DNA from: an uncultured Flavobacteriales bacterium
GTDB lineage: Bacteria; Bacteroidota; Bacteroidia; Flavobacteriales; Crocinitomicaceae
Reading direction: 5' to 3'
Assembly (NCBI GenBank): GCA_946480085.1
Contig: CAMLHZ010000001.1
Location: 620,001 to 684,000 of the forward strand
DNA length: 64,000 nt
In this document: positions 46,417 to 55,600 of the stretch, in pieces
How the letters are laid out: every line of letters begins with the position of its first letter
How positions within the stretch are numbered: position 1 is the first letter of the stretch
Translations under genes and position numbers: made by a program
The notes under the pieces: generated by a model
The model's input: the letters and a program-made list of their open reading frames with translations, nothing else
What the model was told of the DNA's origin: nothing
Databases searched by the model: none

Positions 46417-47385
46417 TTATTGATTCAATTTTTTAGGTTCAGATAACTGGTTTTTCGTTAGGTACTGTCCTTGAGAAATAACAGAATGACGGTTGATCAC
46501 ACGTGGACCTTCAATGTTCCATTTCGAAACATCTTTTGAATCGAAACGACAAGTGTTACAAATCCATCCTGTTTTACCATCAACGTCTTCAATTTCTCCA
46601 AACGCATCTTTACGACCAGTTACACGAGCGATATCGTTTCCGAACATCCATACTGTAGCAGTTCCACAACATGTTGGACAATCTCTTTTCGCGTTCATCG
46701 GTTTCAGGAACCAAACACGGCTTTTGAATCGGAACGTTTTATCAGTCAATGCTCCAACCGGACAAACGTCAATAACGTTTCCAGAGAATTCATTGTCGAT
46801 TACGTTCTCAATGTATGTGCTAATTTCAGCGTGCTCACCACGGTGTAATACACCATGAACACGTTTTTCTGTGATTTGATTTGCTGTGTAAACGCAACGG
46901 TAACATAGAATACAACGATTCATATGTAACTTGATCTTATCACCAATATCAATTGGATCATAAGTTCGACGTTGTTCTTCGTAACGCGTTCCTTCTTTAC
47001 CATGTTCGAAACCTAAATCTTGCAAATGACACTCACCAGCCTGGTCACAAATAGGACAATCCAATGGGTGATTGATCAACAAGAATTCAGTTACAGAAGC
47101 ACGACCTTCTTTAACACGCTCAGACGTTGTGTTTTTAATGACCATTCCGTCTTGAACAGGAGTGGAGCAAGAAGCAACCAACTTTGGCATAGGACGTGGA
47201 TCAGCAGCAGAACCAGCGGCAACTTCTACCAAACACGTTCTACATTTTCCACCACTTCCTTCCAATTTACTATAGTAGCACATTGCTGGAGGGACAACCT
47301 CTCCACCAATTTTACGAGCAGCGTTCAGGATCGTTGTTCCTGCTTCTACTTCTACTTCAATATCATCTACGATAACTTTAATCAT
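46417..47385 (-). CDS. nuoG: Short NADH-quinone oxidoreductase subunit G
   Basis: The 322-residue protein holds the N-terminal iron-sulfur region of NuoG: [2Fe-2S] ligands CYYSKLEGSGGKCRTC, the His/Cys motif CPICDQAGECHLQD, a [4Fe-4S] set (NRCILCYRC, DVCPVGAL) and the start of the molybdopterin-type domain (CPTCCGTA, WICNTCRF). The large C-terminal molybdopterin-like domain is missing. The reading frame ends cleanly two bases before nuoH, with no remnant after it, so this is a short form rather than a frameshift. I recall similar short forms in Flavobacteriales. Confidence 0.9.
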   Translation of the reverse strand: MIKVIVDDIEVEVEAGTTILNAARKIGGEVVPPAMCYYSKLEGSGGKCRTCLVEVAAGSAADPRPMPKLVASCSTPVQDGMVIKNTTSERVKEGRASVTEFLLINHPLDCPICDQAGECHLQDLGFEHGKEGTRYEEQRRTYDPIDIGDKIKLHMNRCILCYRCVYTANQITEKRVHGVLHRGEHAEISTYIENVIDNEFSGNVIDVCPVGALTDKTFRFKSRVWFLKPMNAKRDCPTCCGTATVWMFGNDIARVTGRKDAFGEIEDVDGKTGWICNTCRFDSKDVSKWNIEGPRVINRHSVISQGQYLTKNQLSEPKKLNQ

Positions 47386-47397
47386 CTCGTTGATTTT

Positions 47398-48741
47398 TTA
47401 TACCAATGGTACGTGATTCGACGCAATTCCGAAGTTTCTTTTCACCGCCTCTTCAGGGTTTGTTACGTGCCATTCAAATTCTTCACGGAAATGACGAATT
47501 GCAGCAGCAACTGGCCATGCAGCAGCATCACCTAGCGGACAAATTGTATTTCCTTCAATTTTCTTATTGATTTCAGCCAACAGGTCGATATCTCGCATAT
47601 TTCCCTGACCATTTTCCAAACGGTAAAGTACTTTTTCCATCCAACCTGTTCCTTCTCTACAAGGTGAACATTGTCCACAAGACTCGTGAGCGTAGAAACG
47701 CGCAAAGTTCCATGTATTTCTTACGATACACTGATCTTCATCAAAAACGATGAAACCACCTGAACCAAGCATTGAACCAGAAGCGAAACCACCTTCAGCC
47801 AAACTTTCGTAAGTCATTAAGCGATCTGTTCCTTCAGCTGTTTTTGTAATAAGGTTTGCCGGTAAAATTGGAACGGAAGATCCTCCCGGAACACAAGCCT
47901 TGATCTTTTTACCGTTTGCGATTCCTCCACACCACTCGTCAGAGTAAATGAATTCTTCAACTGAAAGACCAAGATCAATTTCGTAAACACCCGGTTTTGC
48001 CAGGTTTCCACAAGCTGAAATTAATTTTGTTCCAGTACTTTTTCCAATACCGATCTTTGCATATTCTGCACCGCCATCGTTCACAATTGGAACTACAGCA
48101 GCAATGGTTTCTACGTTATTTACAACCGTTGGACATCCCCACAAACCTTTTACAGCCGGGAATGGAGGTTTGATACGAGGATTCCCACGCTTTCCTTCCA
48201 ATGATTCGATCAACGCCGTTTCTTCACCACAGATGTAAGCACCACCACCGGGAGCGATAGCCAAATCCAAGTCGTAACCTGAACCAAGGATATTTTTTCC
48301 TAACCAACCATTTGCGTACGCCTCAGCAATCGCTTTTTCAACGATTTCCAAAACAAACATGTATTCTCCACGGATGTAGATATAACTTTGGTTACAACCC
48401 AAGGCGTAAGATGAAGTAATCATTCCTTCTACCAAAAGGTGAGGAATTTTCTCCATCAAATAACGGTCTTTGAATGTTCCAGGTTCAGATTCGTCTGCAT
48501 TACATAACAAGTAACGCGGAACACCTTCTGGCTTCGCAAGGAACGACCATTTCATTCCTGTTGGGAAACCCGCACCACCACGACCACGTAATCCAGAAGC
48601 CTGAACTTCTTCCACTACGTTTTGCGGTGACATGGTTTTCAATGCCTTTTCTACAGAGCGATAACCGCCATTTTTACGGTAAACCTCGTAGGTTTCAATT
48701 CCCGGAACATTTGCGTGTTCCAATAATAGCTTTCTTCCCAT
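47398..48741 (-). CDS. nuoF: NADH-quinone oxidoreductase subunit F
   Basis: The 447-residue catalytic subunit binds NADH and FMN. It shows GRGGAGFPTGMKWSF (NADH/FMN loop), GAYICGEETALIESLEGKRG (FMN) and the [4Fe-4S] site SCGQCSPCREG with the last Cys in NTICPLGDA. With NuoE and NuoG it forms the electron-input arm. It follows nuoE by three bases. Confidence 0.97.
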   Translation of the reverse strand: MGRKLLLEHANVPGIETYEVYRKNGGYRSVEKALKTMSPQNVVEEVQASGLRGRGGAGFPTGMKWSFLAKPEGVPRYLLCNADESEPGTFKDRYLMEKIPHLLVEGMITSSYALGCNQSYIYIRGEYMFVLEIVEKAIAEAYANGWLGKNILGSGYDLDLAIAPGGGAYICGEETALIESLEGKRGNPRIKPPFPAVKGLWGCPTVVNNVETIAAVVPIVNDGGAEYAKIGIGKSTGTKLISACGNLAKPGVYEIDLGLSVEEFIYSDEWCGGIANGKKIKACVPGGSSVPILPANLITKTAEGTDRLMTYESLAEGGFASGSMLGSGGFIVFDEDQCIVRNTWNFARFYAHESCGQCSPCREGTGWMEKVLYRLENGQGNMRDIDLLAEINKKIEGNTICPLGDAAAWPVAAAIRHFREEFEWHVTNPEEAVKRNFGIASNHVPLV

Positions 48742-48744
48742 CTC

Positions 48745-49287
48745 TTAATTCGATGAAGTTGAATGTTCTTTTCGTAACTGATCCATCAAAGCATCCACTT
48801 TTTCAGTTGTCAAATGCTCGTGGAAATGTTTCCCGCATTGTAACATTGGACCGTAACCACAAGCACCAAGGCACTCAGCAGTTTTTAGTGTAAACATTCC
48901 GTCAGCGGAAGTTTCACCTACTTTGATATCTAATTTTTTCTCGATATGAGCAATGATGTTGTCAGATCCAACCAACATACAAGGTCCGGTTCTACACACT
49001 TCTAGTACCACATTCCCAGGTTTGTCAATGTTGAACATGGTATAGAATGTAGCTACCTCGTAAACTTCAATGGGTTGAATGTTCAGGATCTCTGCAACAT
49101 AGTTCATTGTAGGTACACTCAACCATCCACCGAATTGTTCTTCGGCAATATGTAAAATACGCATCAATGCACTTTTCTGTTTTCCTTCAGGAAAGAGTTT
49201 GATTACGCGTTGTACCTCAGCCATTGCCTCCGGACTAAATTCCGGTTTTGGACCATCAGCTGTTGGTTTTGTTTTTGGTGCACTCAT
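48745..49287 (-). CDS. nuoE: NADH-quinone oxidoreductase subunit E
   Basis: The 180-residue thioredoxin-fold [2Fe-2S] subunit has ligands in CRTGPCM and CLGACGYGP, and an N-terminal helical part typical of NuoE. An extra lysine/proline-rich start (MSAPKTKPTADGPK) is variable. It lies between nuoD (three bases) and nuoF. Confidence 0.95.
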   Translation of the reverse strand: MSAPKTKPTADGPKPEFSPEAMAEVQRVIKLFPEGKQKSALMRILHIAEEQFGGWLSVPTMNYVAEILNIQPIEVYEVATFYTMFNIDKPGNVVLEVCRTGPCMLVGSDNIIAHIEKKLDIKVGETSADGMFTLKTAECLGACGYGPMLQCGKHFHEHLTTEKVDALMDQLRKEHSTSSN

Positions 49288-49290
49288 ATC

Positions 49291-50511
49291 TTATGCGTCT
49301 AATTCTCCAGCAATAACATTCAATGAACTCAATACCAATACGGCATCAGAGATCGTTTGACCTTTAATCATTTCTGGATATGCTTGATAATAAATAAAAC
49401 AAGGTCGGCGGAATTGTAAACGGTATGGCGAACGCCCACCATCTGAGATCAGATGGAACCCAAGTTCTCCGTTTCCTCCTTCTACACTGTGATAAACCTC
49501 TCCAACCGGAACAGGAGTTTCTCCCATTACAATTTTGAAGTGGTAGATCAATGCTTCCATTTTCGTGTATACATCTTCTTTTCTTGGAAGATAGAATTCA
49601 GGAATATTTGGTGCGAAGAATGGTCCTTCCGGCATTTTGTCGACAGCCTGACGAATGATTCTCAAACTCTGACGGATTTCTTCCTGACGAACACAGAAAC
49701 GATCGTAAGTATCTCCTTGAGTTCCAACCGGAACATCAAACTCGAAGTCCTGATAAGAAGAATATGGGTTCATAACGCGAACGTCGTAATCAACTCCAGC
49801 CGCACGTAAGTTTGGTCCTGTAAAACCGTACTCTAAAGCACGCTCTCCAGAAATAGGTCCTGCTCCGATGGTACGATCCATGAAGATTCTGTTGCGCGTC
49901 AGTAGACTATCGAACTCTTCAAATTCCTTTGGAAACTTCTTCAGGAAGTTCTCTAGCTTTTTATAGAAAGTCTCATTGAAATCTCTTTCGAAACCACCAA
50001 TGCGACCAATATTTGTTGTTAAACGTGCCCCACAAACTTCTTCGAACAATTCATAGATCGCTTCACGTTGTTGGAACATGTAAGTAAATCCTGTTAATGC
50101 TCCTGTATCAACACCAATTACCGCGTTACAAACCAGGTGGTCAGCAATACGTGCCAATTCCATAATGATTACGCGCATGTATTGGACGCGTTTTGGAATT
50201 TCAGCACCAATCAATTTCTCTACTGTCATTTCCCATCCAAGATTGTTGATAGGAGAAGAACAGTAATTCAATCGGTCAGTAATAGGAGTAATTTGGTTAT
50301 ATGGGCGACGCTCTGCTAATTTTTCGAAAGCGCGGTGTATATAACCAACAGTTTGAACCGAGTTCAAGATCTTTTCACCGTCAACCGTAAGGATGTTTTG
50401 AAAAATACCATGCGTTGCCGGGTGCGTAGGTCCAAGGTTCAACGTTGCAATTTCCCCGTCTACTGTGTCCTTAGACACGAAGTGTCCTGAGTGTTTTAAT
50501 GATTCGCTCAT
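49291..50511 (-). CDS. nuoD: NADH-quinone oxidoreductase subunit D
   Basis: The 406-residue 49-kDa-type subunit, related to hydrogenase large subunits, forms the quinone site with NuoB. It has LGPTHPATHGIFQ with the conserved His pair, GYIHRAFEKLAE and ELARIADHL. The length is normal and nuoC is a separate gene 12 bases upstream, unlike the fused nuoCD of enterobacteria. Confidence 0.96.
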   Translation of the reverse strand: MSESLKHSGHFVSKDTVDGEIATLNLGPTHPATHGIFQNILTVDGEKILNSVQTVGYIHRAFEKLAERRPYNQITPITDRLNYCSSPINNLGWEMTVEKLIGAEIPKRVQYMRVIIMELARIADHLVCNAVIGVDTGALTGFTYMFQQREAIYELFEEVCGARLTTNIGRIGGFERDFNETFYKKLENFLKKFPKEFEEFDSLLTRNRIFMDRTIGAGPISGERALEYGFTGPNLRAAGVDYDVRVMNPYSSYQDFEFDVPVGTQGDTYDRFCVRQEEIRQSLRIIRQAVDKMPEGPFFAPNIPEFYLPRKEDVYTKMEALIYHFKIVMGETPVPVGEVYHSVEGGNGELGFHLISDGGRSPYRLQFRRPCFIYYQAYPEMIKGQTISDAVLVLSSLNVIAGELDA

Positions 50512-50523
50512 AATCTTCTGCTA

Positions 50524-51030
50524 TTATCTACCGAAGTAGCGATCGTCTTTATCTTCACGAGTAGCATCTTCCAAATGGTATTCTTTACGCATTGGGAAAT
50601 AATCCATATCGTCTTCATTAAGTATACGCGTCAAATTCGGGTGACCAACGAAGTTCACTCCGAAGAAATCATACGTCTCGCGTTCTTGCCAATCTGCACC
50701 AACATACAAGTCAGTAATAGTTGCAATATTTGGTTCAGCGATTGGAAGGAAAGCACGAACTCTTAAACGCACATTGTGAATCAATGAGTGAACATGATAT
50801 GTCACTGCTAATTCTCTACCTTCCTGATTTGGATAATGAACGGCTCCAATTAAAGTTAGGAATGCCATTTTCAATTCATTGTCTTGTTTTACCCAGGCAA
50901 TAACATCATGTGCTTTATCGGCAGGAACTTCTACAGTTAGAAGTCCATATGGCGTTTCTTCGTTTAAGATACTTGCACCAAATTGCTCTTTTAGACGCTC
51001 CAATACGCGTTCATTTGTCAGATTACTCAT
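50524..51030 (-). CDS. nuoC: NADH-quinone oxidoreductase subunit C
   Basis: The 168-residue 30-kDa-type subunit shows the family signature [20 protein letters not shown] and the end [10 protein letters not shown]. It packs against NuoD in the peripheral arm. Its start overlaps nuoB by eight bases, indicating coupled translation. Confidence 0.95.
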   Translation of the reverse strand: MSNLTNERVLERLKEQFGASILNEETPYGLLTVEVPADKAHDVIAWVKQDNELKMAFLTLIGAVHYPNQEGRELAVTYHVHSLIHNVRLRVRAFLPIAEPNIATITDLYVGADWQERETYDFFGVNFVGHPNLTRILNEDDMDYFPMRKEYHLEDATREDKDDRYFGR

Positions 51031-51583
51031 CTTCGTTCAAATGATATTTATTCAACAAATGTTTGTATTCATCTGAATAGCGACGACGAAGACTTTCGTG
51101 TTTCACTAAACGGTGAATATTCATAATACCTTCTATGATTTGCTCTGGTCGAGGTGGACATCCTGGAACGTACACGTCAACCGGAATAACACGATCAATT
51201 CCCTGTAATACAGAGTAAGTATCGAAAATTCCACCCGAAGAAGCACACGCACCAACTGAAAGAACCCATTTCGGTTCAGCCATTTGTTCGTAAACCTGCT
51301 TCAGAATAGGAGCTAATTTTTTAGAGATTGTTCCTGCTACGATCAGCAAATCTGCTTGTCGAGGCGAGAAAGACATGCGTTCCATTCCGAAACGAGCCAA
51401 ATCGTAGTTTGAACCCATTGTTGCCATATACTCAATTCCACAACATGAAGTTGCGAAAGGGAGAGGCCAAACGGAATTTGCACGTGCTGCTGCAATCACT
51501 TTATCAAGTGTTGCTAATTGAAAACCTTCACCGTTGATAGTTTCAACGTCTTCAATTCTTGGTTTTTTTTCTACTTTTCCCAT
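51023..51583 (-). CDS. nuoB: NADH-quinone oxidoreductase subunit B
   Basis: The 186-residue protein holds the terminal [4Fe-4S] cluster N2 that reduces quinone. Ligands are the tandem cysteines in [14 protein letters not shown], plus VGACASSGG and VPGCPPRPE. It overlaps nuoA by 13 bases at the start and nuoC at the end. Confidence 0.96.
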   Translation of the reverse strand: MGKVEKKPRIEDVETINGEGFQLATLDKVIAAARANSVWPLPFATSCCGIEYMATMGSNYDLARFGMERMSFSPRQADLLIVAGTISKKLAPILKQVYEQMAEPKWVLSVGACASSGGIFDTYSVLQGIDRVIPVDVYVPGCPPRPEQIIEGIMNIHRLVKHESLRRRYSDEYKHLLNKYHLNEDE

Positions 51584-51948
51584 TCTAGTGCACCTTTCTT
51601 AAGTACGTAAAAGAATCCTGTAAGGAAGAATCCAACGAAAACTACTACTGCTATCAATCCTGTTAACTGCAACGAATGAAAGTTTACAGCGTACGGATAG
51701 AAGAAAATAACCTCTACGTCGAACAAAACGAACAAAATTGCTGTTAACAAATAGCGAATCGAAACTGGAAAACGAGCGTTCCCTATTTCTTCGACACCAC
51801 ATTCCCAGTTAGCATCTTTCTTTTTACCTCGTAGCTTTGGTCCAAGCATAGGAGCAACAACCAAAGTGGTAACCACAAAACCCACAGCCACAGCGGCTTG
51901 GATTAGAATCGGAACATAATCTACAGCTGTAGATACTGAAGCTGACAT
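51571..51948 (-). CDS. nuoA: NADH-quinone oxidoreductase subunit A
   Basis: The 125-residue, three-helix subunit is the first gene of the operon. It contains [20 protein letters not shown] and [14 protein letters not shown], diagnostic of NuoA. Candidate -7 elements on the minus strand are TAAATTCG at 51970-51977 (one mismatch) and TAGATTTG at 52159-52166 (full match, about 200 bases upstream); neither has a clear -33 partner, so the promoter is unresolved. Confidence 0.95.
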   Translation of the reverse strand: MSASVSTAVDYVPILIQAAVAVGFVVTTLVVAPMLGPKLRGKKKDANWECGVEEIGNARFPVSIRYLLTAILFVLFDVEVIFFYPYAVNFHSLQLTGLIAVVVFVGFFLTGFFYVLKKGALEWEK

Positions 51949-52167
51949 AACTTCTAATTTTAAGACCAGCGAATTTAAAGGATTTTAACGTTTAAACGAG
52001 GGTTTAAAGTTTATTTGAAACGATTCTAAATAGCAGTTTTAAGGTAGATTTCGACTTGAAAAAAATGGGAGCGGTATTTTCATCGTTGAAATACCTTTTG
52101 ATTTCGACTAAACTTTATCTGACGATGAATATTTAACAATTTTCAACGAATATTTTTTCAAATCTAC

Positions 52168-52197
52168 TTGCAATTTTAATTTTCAGCCGTATCTTTG
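52168..52197 (+). promoter_or_regulatory. Consensus promoter of a predicted small RNA
   Basis: TTG at 52168-52170, a 19-base spacer and TATCTTTG at 52190-52197 match the Bacteroidota promoter exactly. It points to the plus strand, opposite to the genes on both sides, with no reading frame of note downstream. Confidence 0.75.
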
Positions 52198-52202
52198 TAC
52201 TG

Positions 52203-52288
52203 GTTAGTAGCAGTAGTTATCAATTGATACATCCACTAGATGTATGACTTGATAAGAAAAACCTGGGTGGGGGCACTCAGGTTTTTTT
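52203..52288 (+). ncRNA. Predicted small structured RNA, about 86 nt, unknown family
   Basis: This lies in the 438-base gap between nuoA (51948) and the lipoprotein gene (52387). The predicted transcript starts a few bases after a consensus promoter. It folds into a hairpin with outer stem TTATCAA/TTGATAA (52217-52223, 52249-52255), a 4x4 internal loop, inner stem TACATC/GATGTA (52228-52233, 52239-52244) and loop CACTA. It ends in a 10-bp terminator with a T7 tract. No open reading frame of useful size is present. It does not resemble the conserved SRP RNA domain, tmRNA or tRNA. The rest of the gap (52289-52386 and 51949-52160) shows no gene. The class is unknown; 3' and 5' ends are estimates. 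Confidence 0.65.
52260..52288 (+). terminator. Intrinsic terminator of the predicted small RNA
   Basis: AACCTGGGTG and CACTCAGGTT form a 10-bp stem with one G-U pair, loop GGGG and T7. The minus-strand side has a shorter T5, so it may also stop the envelope operon reading the other way. Confidence 0.87.
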
Positions 52289-52386
52289 CGTTTATGTCAC
52301 ATATTCAGTCGATAATTGGCGTAAGTTCAAGTGATTTCTCGAAATGTAACGTGGAAAAAACGTATCGAGAATGACAACCGATTCCC

Positions 52387-53007
52387 TTAATAATAGAGAT
52401 AATACGTTTTAAGTTGGCCTGGTGAAAGGTAAACGTTATTGCTGTCTATTGCGGTAATTCCGTTGCGTTTTGTCTTCCATTCCAAATGCATGGCTCCAGC
52501 AGGAACCTCATTGGGGTACTGAGCATAATTGTAACACCCTGAATAATTTTTTGACCAATTACCCCATTTGATAAACGAGTATCGAGTGCGGAAGTTCATT
52601 AAATCATTATCTCCCTGACAATTGATGTTTTGAATGACATATCTGATGTAGGCACAAGCTGAGAGTTCAAATCGGAAAGTAGGATTTTCGCCGTCTCCTT
52701 CTTTATATTCCAATGATTTTGCGTTTCTATAACAAATACCATCTGGTTCAAGAATTCGGATAATATAAGTTCTTCCTTTTTTAATTTTCACCTGAACCAA
52801 GGCTTTACCGTTTGCGTCCAGTTTTCCCGATTCTTCTACTTTAACAGTTTCACTTCCATTTACATCATGTGTTGAAGTGATGTAATATTCCAAATTCGAT
52901 AGGGGAGTTCCAGTGGCTATGTTAACAGCTTCTATCTTAAAACTGGTTTCCTCTTTTTTGCAAGAAGCGAAGAGAAGTAAGAGTGGTATGATTAGGATGC
53001 GATTCAT
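52387..53007 (-). CDS. Lipoprotein of unknown function, third gene of an envelope operon
   Basis: The 206-residue product has a lipoprotein signal with lipobox LFASC. The mature N-terminal part resembles an Ig-like or carboxypeptidase-regulatory-like beta domain (FKIEAVNIATGTPLSNLEYY). Cysteines occur at GICYRN, SACAYI, NINCQG and SGCYNY, possibly forming disulfides. It follows the TPR protein gene by 8 bases on the same strand, making it the last gene of a three-gene unit. I do not recognise a named family. Confidence 0.72.
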   Translation of the reverse strand: MNRILIIPLLLLFASCKKEETSFKIEAVNIATGTPLSNLEYYITSTHDVNGSETVKVEESGKLDANGKALVQVKIKKGRTYIIRILEPDGICYRNAKSLEYKEGDGENPTFRFELSACAYIRYVIQNINCQGDNDLMNFRTRYSFIKWGNWSKNYSGCYNYAQYPNEVPAGAMHLEWKTKRNGITAIDSNNVYLSPGQLKTYYLYY

Positions 53008-53015
53008 GTGTTTAT

Positions 53016-54854
53016 CTATAAATCGTCAGCGTCAATTGCAGCGTCACCCCGCAATGCCCGGAATCTTTTTCTGGCTTCTACAGTCAATAAACTACCTTTG
53101 CATTCAAAAAGAATTTTCTTGTAGTAGTCGGCAGCTTTTTCTTTGTTATCGAGGTGATGTTCGTAAATGTCTCCCAACTGGAAAACGGCGTCATCAGCCA
53201 AAATATCGTCGAAGTAGTACTTCTCAATTTTCTCAAGGTATGAAACAGCTTCATTCCATTTCCCTTGTTCTTGCATGGCTTGAGCCTTGCGCATCAATAT
53301 TTCGTCTGCTAAACCGTGATCAGGAAATTCTGCCTGAATGGAATCGTATAAATAGAATGCATCATCGTATTTGTGCTGTTGGAGCAGTAAATCTGCAACA
53401 GCGAATTTATACATTGCTGTATAATTGCTATCTAAGCCAAGGTTGTCGGTAATTAGAATCGACAACTTCATCGCGTCATTCGCAATGAGTTTGGAGGTGG
53501 ATTGTTTCAACACATCCAGCTGCGACTGCGCGAATTTGAAATCACCATCGTAATAGAAAACACGCGCATTTTTGAATTTAGCTTCCGAGCCTATCGTTTC
53601 AAACTTAAAGTCGGTGTCAATTTGCATGTAGTACAAAGAGGCTTGCCAAATGTCATTTTCAAGAACGAGAATGTCAGCCAAAAGCATTTTTACTTCGGCT
53701 TTCTCCATATCTGTTAACCCAGGAATTGCTAATGTGCTATCCAGAAGTTGCTGTGCACCAATCGCATTGTTGTTATAATAAGCTTCAATAGTCGCCAGTT
53801 CGCGCATCAATGCAACACCTTTTCTGCCTTTTGCAATGCTTTTCAACGCGTAACGATAATCCGTGACCGCACTTGCAATGCTTTCAGGAGTTCCTAACTT
53901 TTCAATCGTAATTTCACGGTACTGAACATTCAATAAAGAAACATAAGCCGTATAATAATTTGCTTTTTCCGGACCAAGATTGATGACATACTGATATCCG
54001 CTTCGTGCAACGTTGTATTCAGAATTAGCGACAGCCAGATCACAAAGATCAAGTACAATTGCCCCTGTATTTCCTTGTCGTTTGTCCAAGGCTTGTGCCT
54101 GAACCAATGCACTCTTGAATTCTTTTTTCTGGGTAAACAACCAAATAAGCATTTGCGGATAGATCAACTCATCTGGTTTCTTTTGAATCTTGATGAGCAA
54201 CTGATCCTTTAATTTCGAATAAACACCATTTTGATCGTTTGTAAAATCAATGCTGTTTGTAAGCTCGGTTTGAACTTCAGGTAAATAATTCGGATACAAT
54301 TCGAGGGCATCGAAATATTCAGTGATCATTTCATCTGTTCTTCCAAGAACACCATATATTTCTGCAAACTGAAGGTAAAGTGGAAAGTTCTTTTTCAGAT
54401 TTTTTCGTCCTGCTTCTAAGGTTTTCAAAGCCCAATCGGTTTTTCCCCGTTTCAGGAATGCGTTGTACAAATCGATTACCTGATAGCCAATTTTCGTATT
54501 TGCTTTGATGATTCCAGTGAAGAGTTTTTCTTCTTCAGCTGGATTATTGTTTCTGGAATAAAAGTCTCCGAGTAAAATTTGATAATCGAGATCTTCACTG
54601 TTTGCGGCAGCAAATTTCTTCATGGAACGCTCGGCATCCTTTAATTTGTTCGTTTTTTCCAAACATTCGATGTAGCGTAACTGATCGTATTTAACGCTCT
54701 GTTTAGTCAGAATTTTCTCAAAATAGGGGATAGCCTTTTCGAATTCGCCATTGCTGTAATACAAGTTTGCCAATTGTTGATCGGTACTTGTAGGTTGTGC
54801 AATAGCCAGTGGACTAAAGCAAAGGAAAATCAGTATTTGAATAAAGCGTTTCAT
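53016..54854 (-). CDS. TPR repeat protein, exported
   Basis: The 612-residue product has a signal peptide ending LAIAQ and a superhelix of tetratricopeptide repeats along its whole length (LANLYYSNGEFEKAIPYFEK near the start; AVADLLLQQHKYDDAFYLYD and WNEAVSYLEKIEKYY near the end). TPR arrays mediate protein-protein contacts, and exported ones often act in outer-membrane or cell-wall assembly. It sits between two lipoprotein genes with 8- and 9-base gaps, so the three products probably form one envelope complex (inference). The C-terminal repeats resemble those of YbgF/CpoB and BamD-like proteins. Confidence 0.85.
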   Translation of the reverse strand: MKRFIQILIFLCFSPLAIAQPTSTDQQLANLYYSNGEFEKAIPYFEKILTKQSVKYDQLRYIECLEKTNKLKDAERSMKKFAAANSEDLDYQILLGDFYSRNNNPAEEEKLFTGIIKANTKIGYQVIDLYNAFLKRGKTDWALKTLEAGRKNLKKNFPLYLQFAEIYGVLGRTDEMITEYFDALELYPNYLPEVQTELTNSIDFTNDQNGVYSKLKDQLLIKIQKKPDELIYPQMLIWLFTQKKEFKSALVQAQALDKRQGNTGAIVLDLCDLAVANSEYNVARSGYQYVINLGPEKANYYTAYVSLLNVQYREITIEKLGTPESIASAVTDYRYALKSIAKGRKGVALMRELATIEAYYNNNAIGAQQLLDSTLAIPGLTDMEKAEVKMLLADILVLENDIWQASLYYMQIDTDFKFETIGSEAKFKNARVFYYDGDFKFAQSQLDVLKQSTSKLIANDAMKLSILITDNLGLDSNYTAMYKFAVADLLLQQHKYDDAFYLYDSIQAEFPDHGLADEILMRKAQAMQEQGKWNEAVSYLEKIEKYYFDDILADDAVFQLGDIYEHHLDNKEKAADYYKKILFECKGSLLTVEARKRFRALRGDAAIDADDL

Positions 54855-54863
54855 GCGGTAAAT

Positions 54864-55385
54864 CTATAACGCAAAATTTTGGTTGAATTGTGCCATACTG
54901 CGTTTTAGTTCTTCGAATCTACGATGAATATCCTTAGCGTGGGCTTCAATAATTGTTAATTCTTCCTTTTCATGCTGCACATTTGCGCAATATTCCGAAC
55001 GCTTACCGCTTCCAAGTTCAATATCGTTCTTCAAACGCTGTAAACGCAGGCGTTGTTCTGAATTTGCGACCAAACATCTTAACCGTTCTTTTTGAAGATT
55101 TCTTGCGTTGTGAAAAGCCACATTGAAATCGTCTAACGTTTCCATTTGTTCCTTGGAAAGTGTGTCATTGTAAGCCTCAAATTTCAGTTTTAATTGATTC
55201 CAAATCACTTCTGCCTGTAGAATTTGATCTGTAAAATCTTCATCGTTCAAGGTGTTCTTCAAGAGGAATTGAACGGAATCTGTTTTAGAGATGCACGTTT
55301 CCAGATCCTTCTCAAATTTTTCAATTTTGGAAGAACAACTTGCTAGCGTCAAGCTTATGGAAACAATTAAAAACCAGATTTTCAT
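54864..55385 (-). CDS. Coiled-coil lipoprotein, first gene of the envelope operon
   Basis: The start is ATG 55385, giving 173 residues; an upstream in-frame GTG would add six residues before the signal. The lipobox is LASC. The mature protein is almost wholly helical, charged and coiled-coil-like (NLQKERLRCLVANSEQRLR, HRRFEELKRSM). It heads the operon with the TPR protein and the second lipoprotein. The arrangement of a helical lipoprotein with a TPR partner suggests an envelope scaffold, but the function is unknown. Confidence 0.72.
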   Translation of the reverse strand: MKIWFLIVSISLTLASCSSKIEKFEKDLETCISKTDSVQFLLKNTLNDEDFTDQILQAEVIWNQLKLKFEAYNDTLSKEQMETLDDFNVAFHNARNLQKERLRCLVANSEQRLRLQRLKNDIELGSGKRSEYCANVQHEKEELTIIEAHAKDIHRRFEELKRSMAQFNQNFAL

Positions 55386-55549
55386 CGCTTTAAAAATAAG
55401 CACTTAATCTCGATCGAGAACTTCCAGGTGGTGATTATTCAGTTTTGGCTTATAAAACAGGAAGAGTAGGAGAGATGAATAGAGGAGAATGTGAAGAATT
55501 CTAATCTTCATTGATGCAATAAATGTAGTGTTTTCCGCTTTCAAAGCAC

Positions 55550-55587
55550 AAAAAATCCCGATTCCGTTTCCAGAATCAGGATTTTTT
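55550..55587. terminator. Intrinsic terminator of the type B T9SS protein gene
   Basis: AAAAAATCCCGATTC and GAATCAGGATTTTTT form a long stem with one mismatch and T-rich arms on both strands. It lies 14 bases after the stop of the minus-strand gene. Confidence 0.85.
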
Positions 55588-55600
55588 GGTCAACCAATAA

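Noticed and set aside
46417..47385. nuoG as a truncated pseudogene
   Set aside because: The frame ends cleanly, nuoH begins two bases later, iron-sulfur ligands are intact and no remnant of the missing domain follows.
47020..47535. Plus-strand 171-codon open frame
   Set aside because: It is antisense to nuoG and nuoF and lacks protein-like features.
52203..52288. SRP RNA or tRNA at the predicted small RNA
   Set aside because: The conserved SRP helix-8 loop sequence and a cloverleaf are absent; the hairpin arrangement fits neither.
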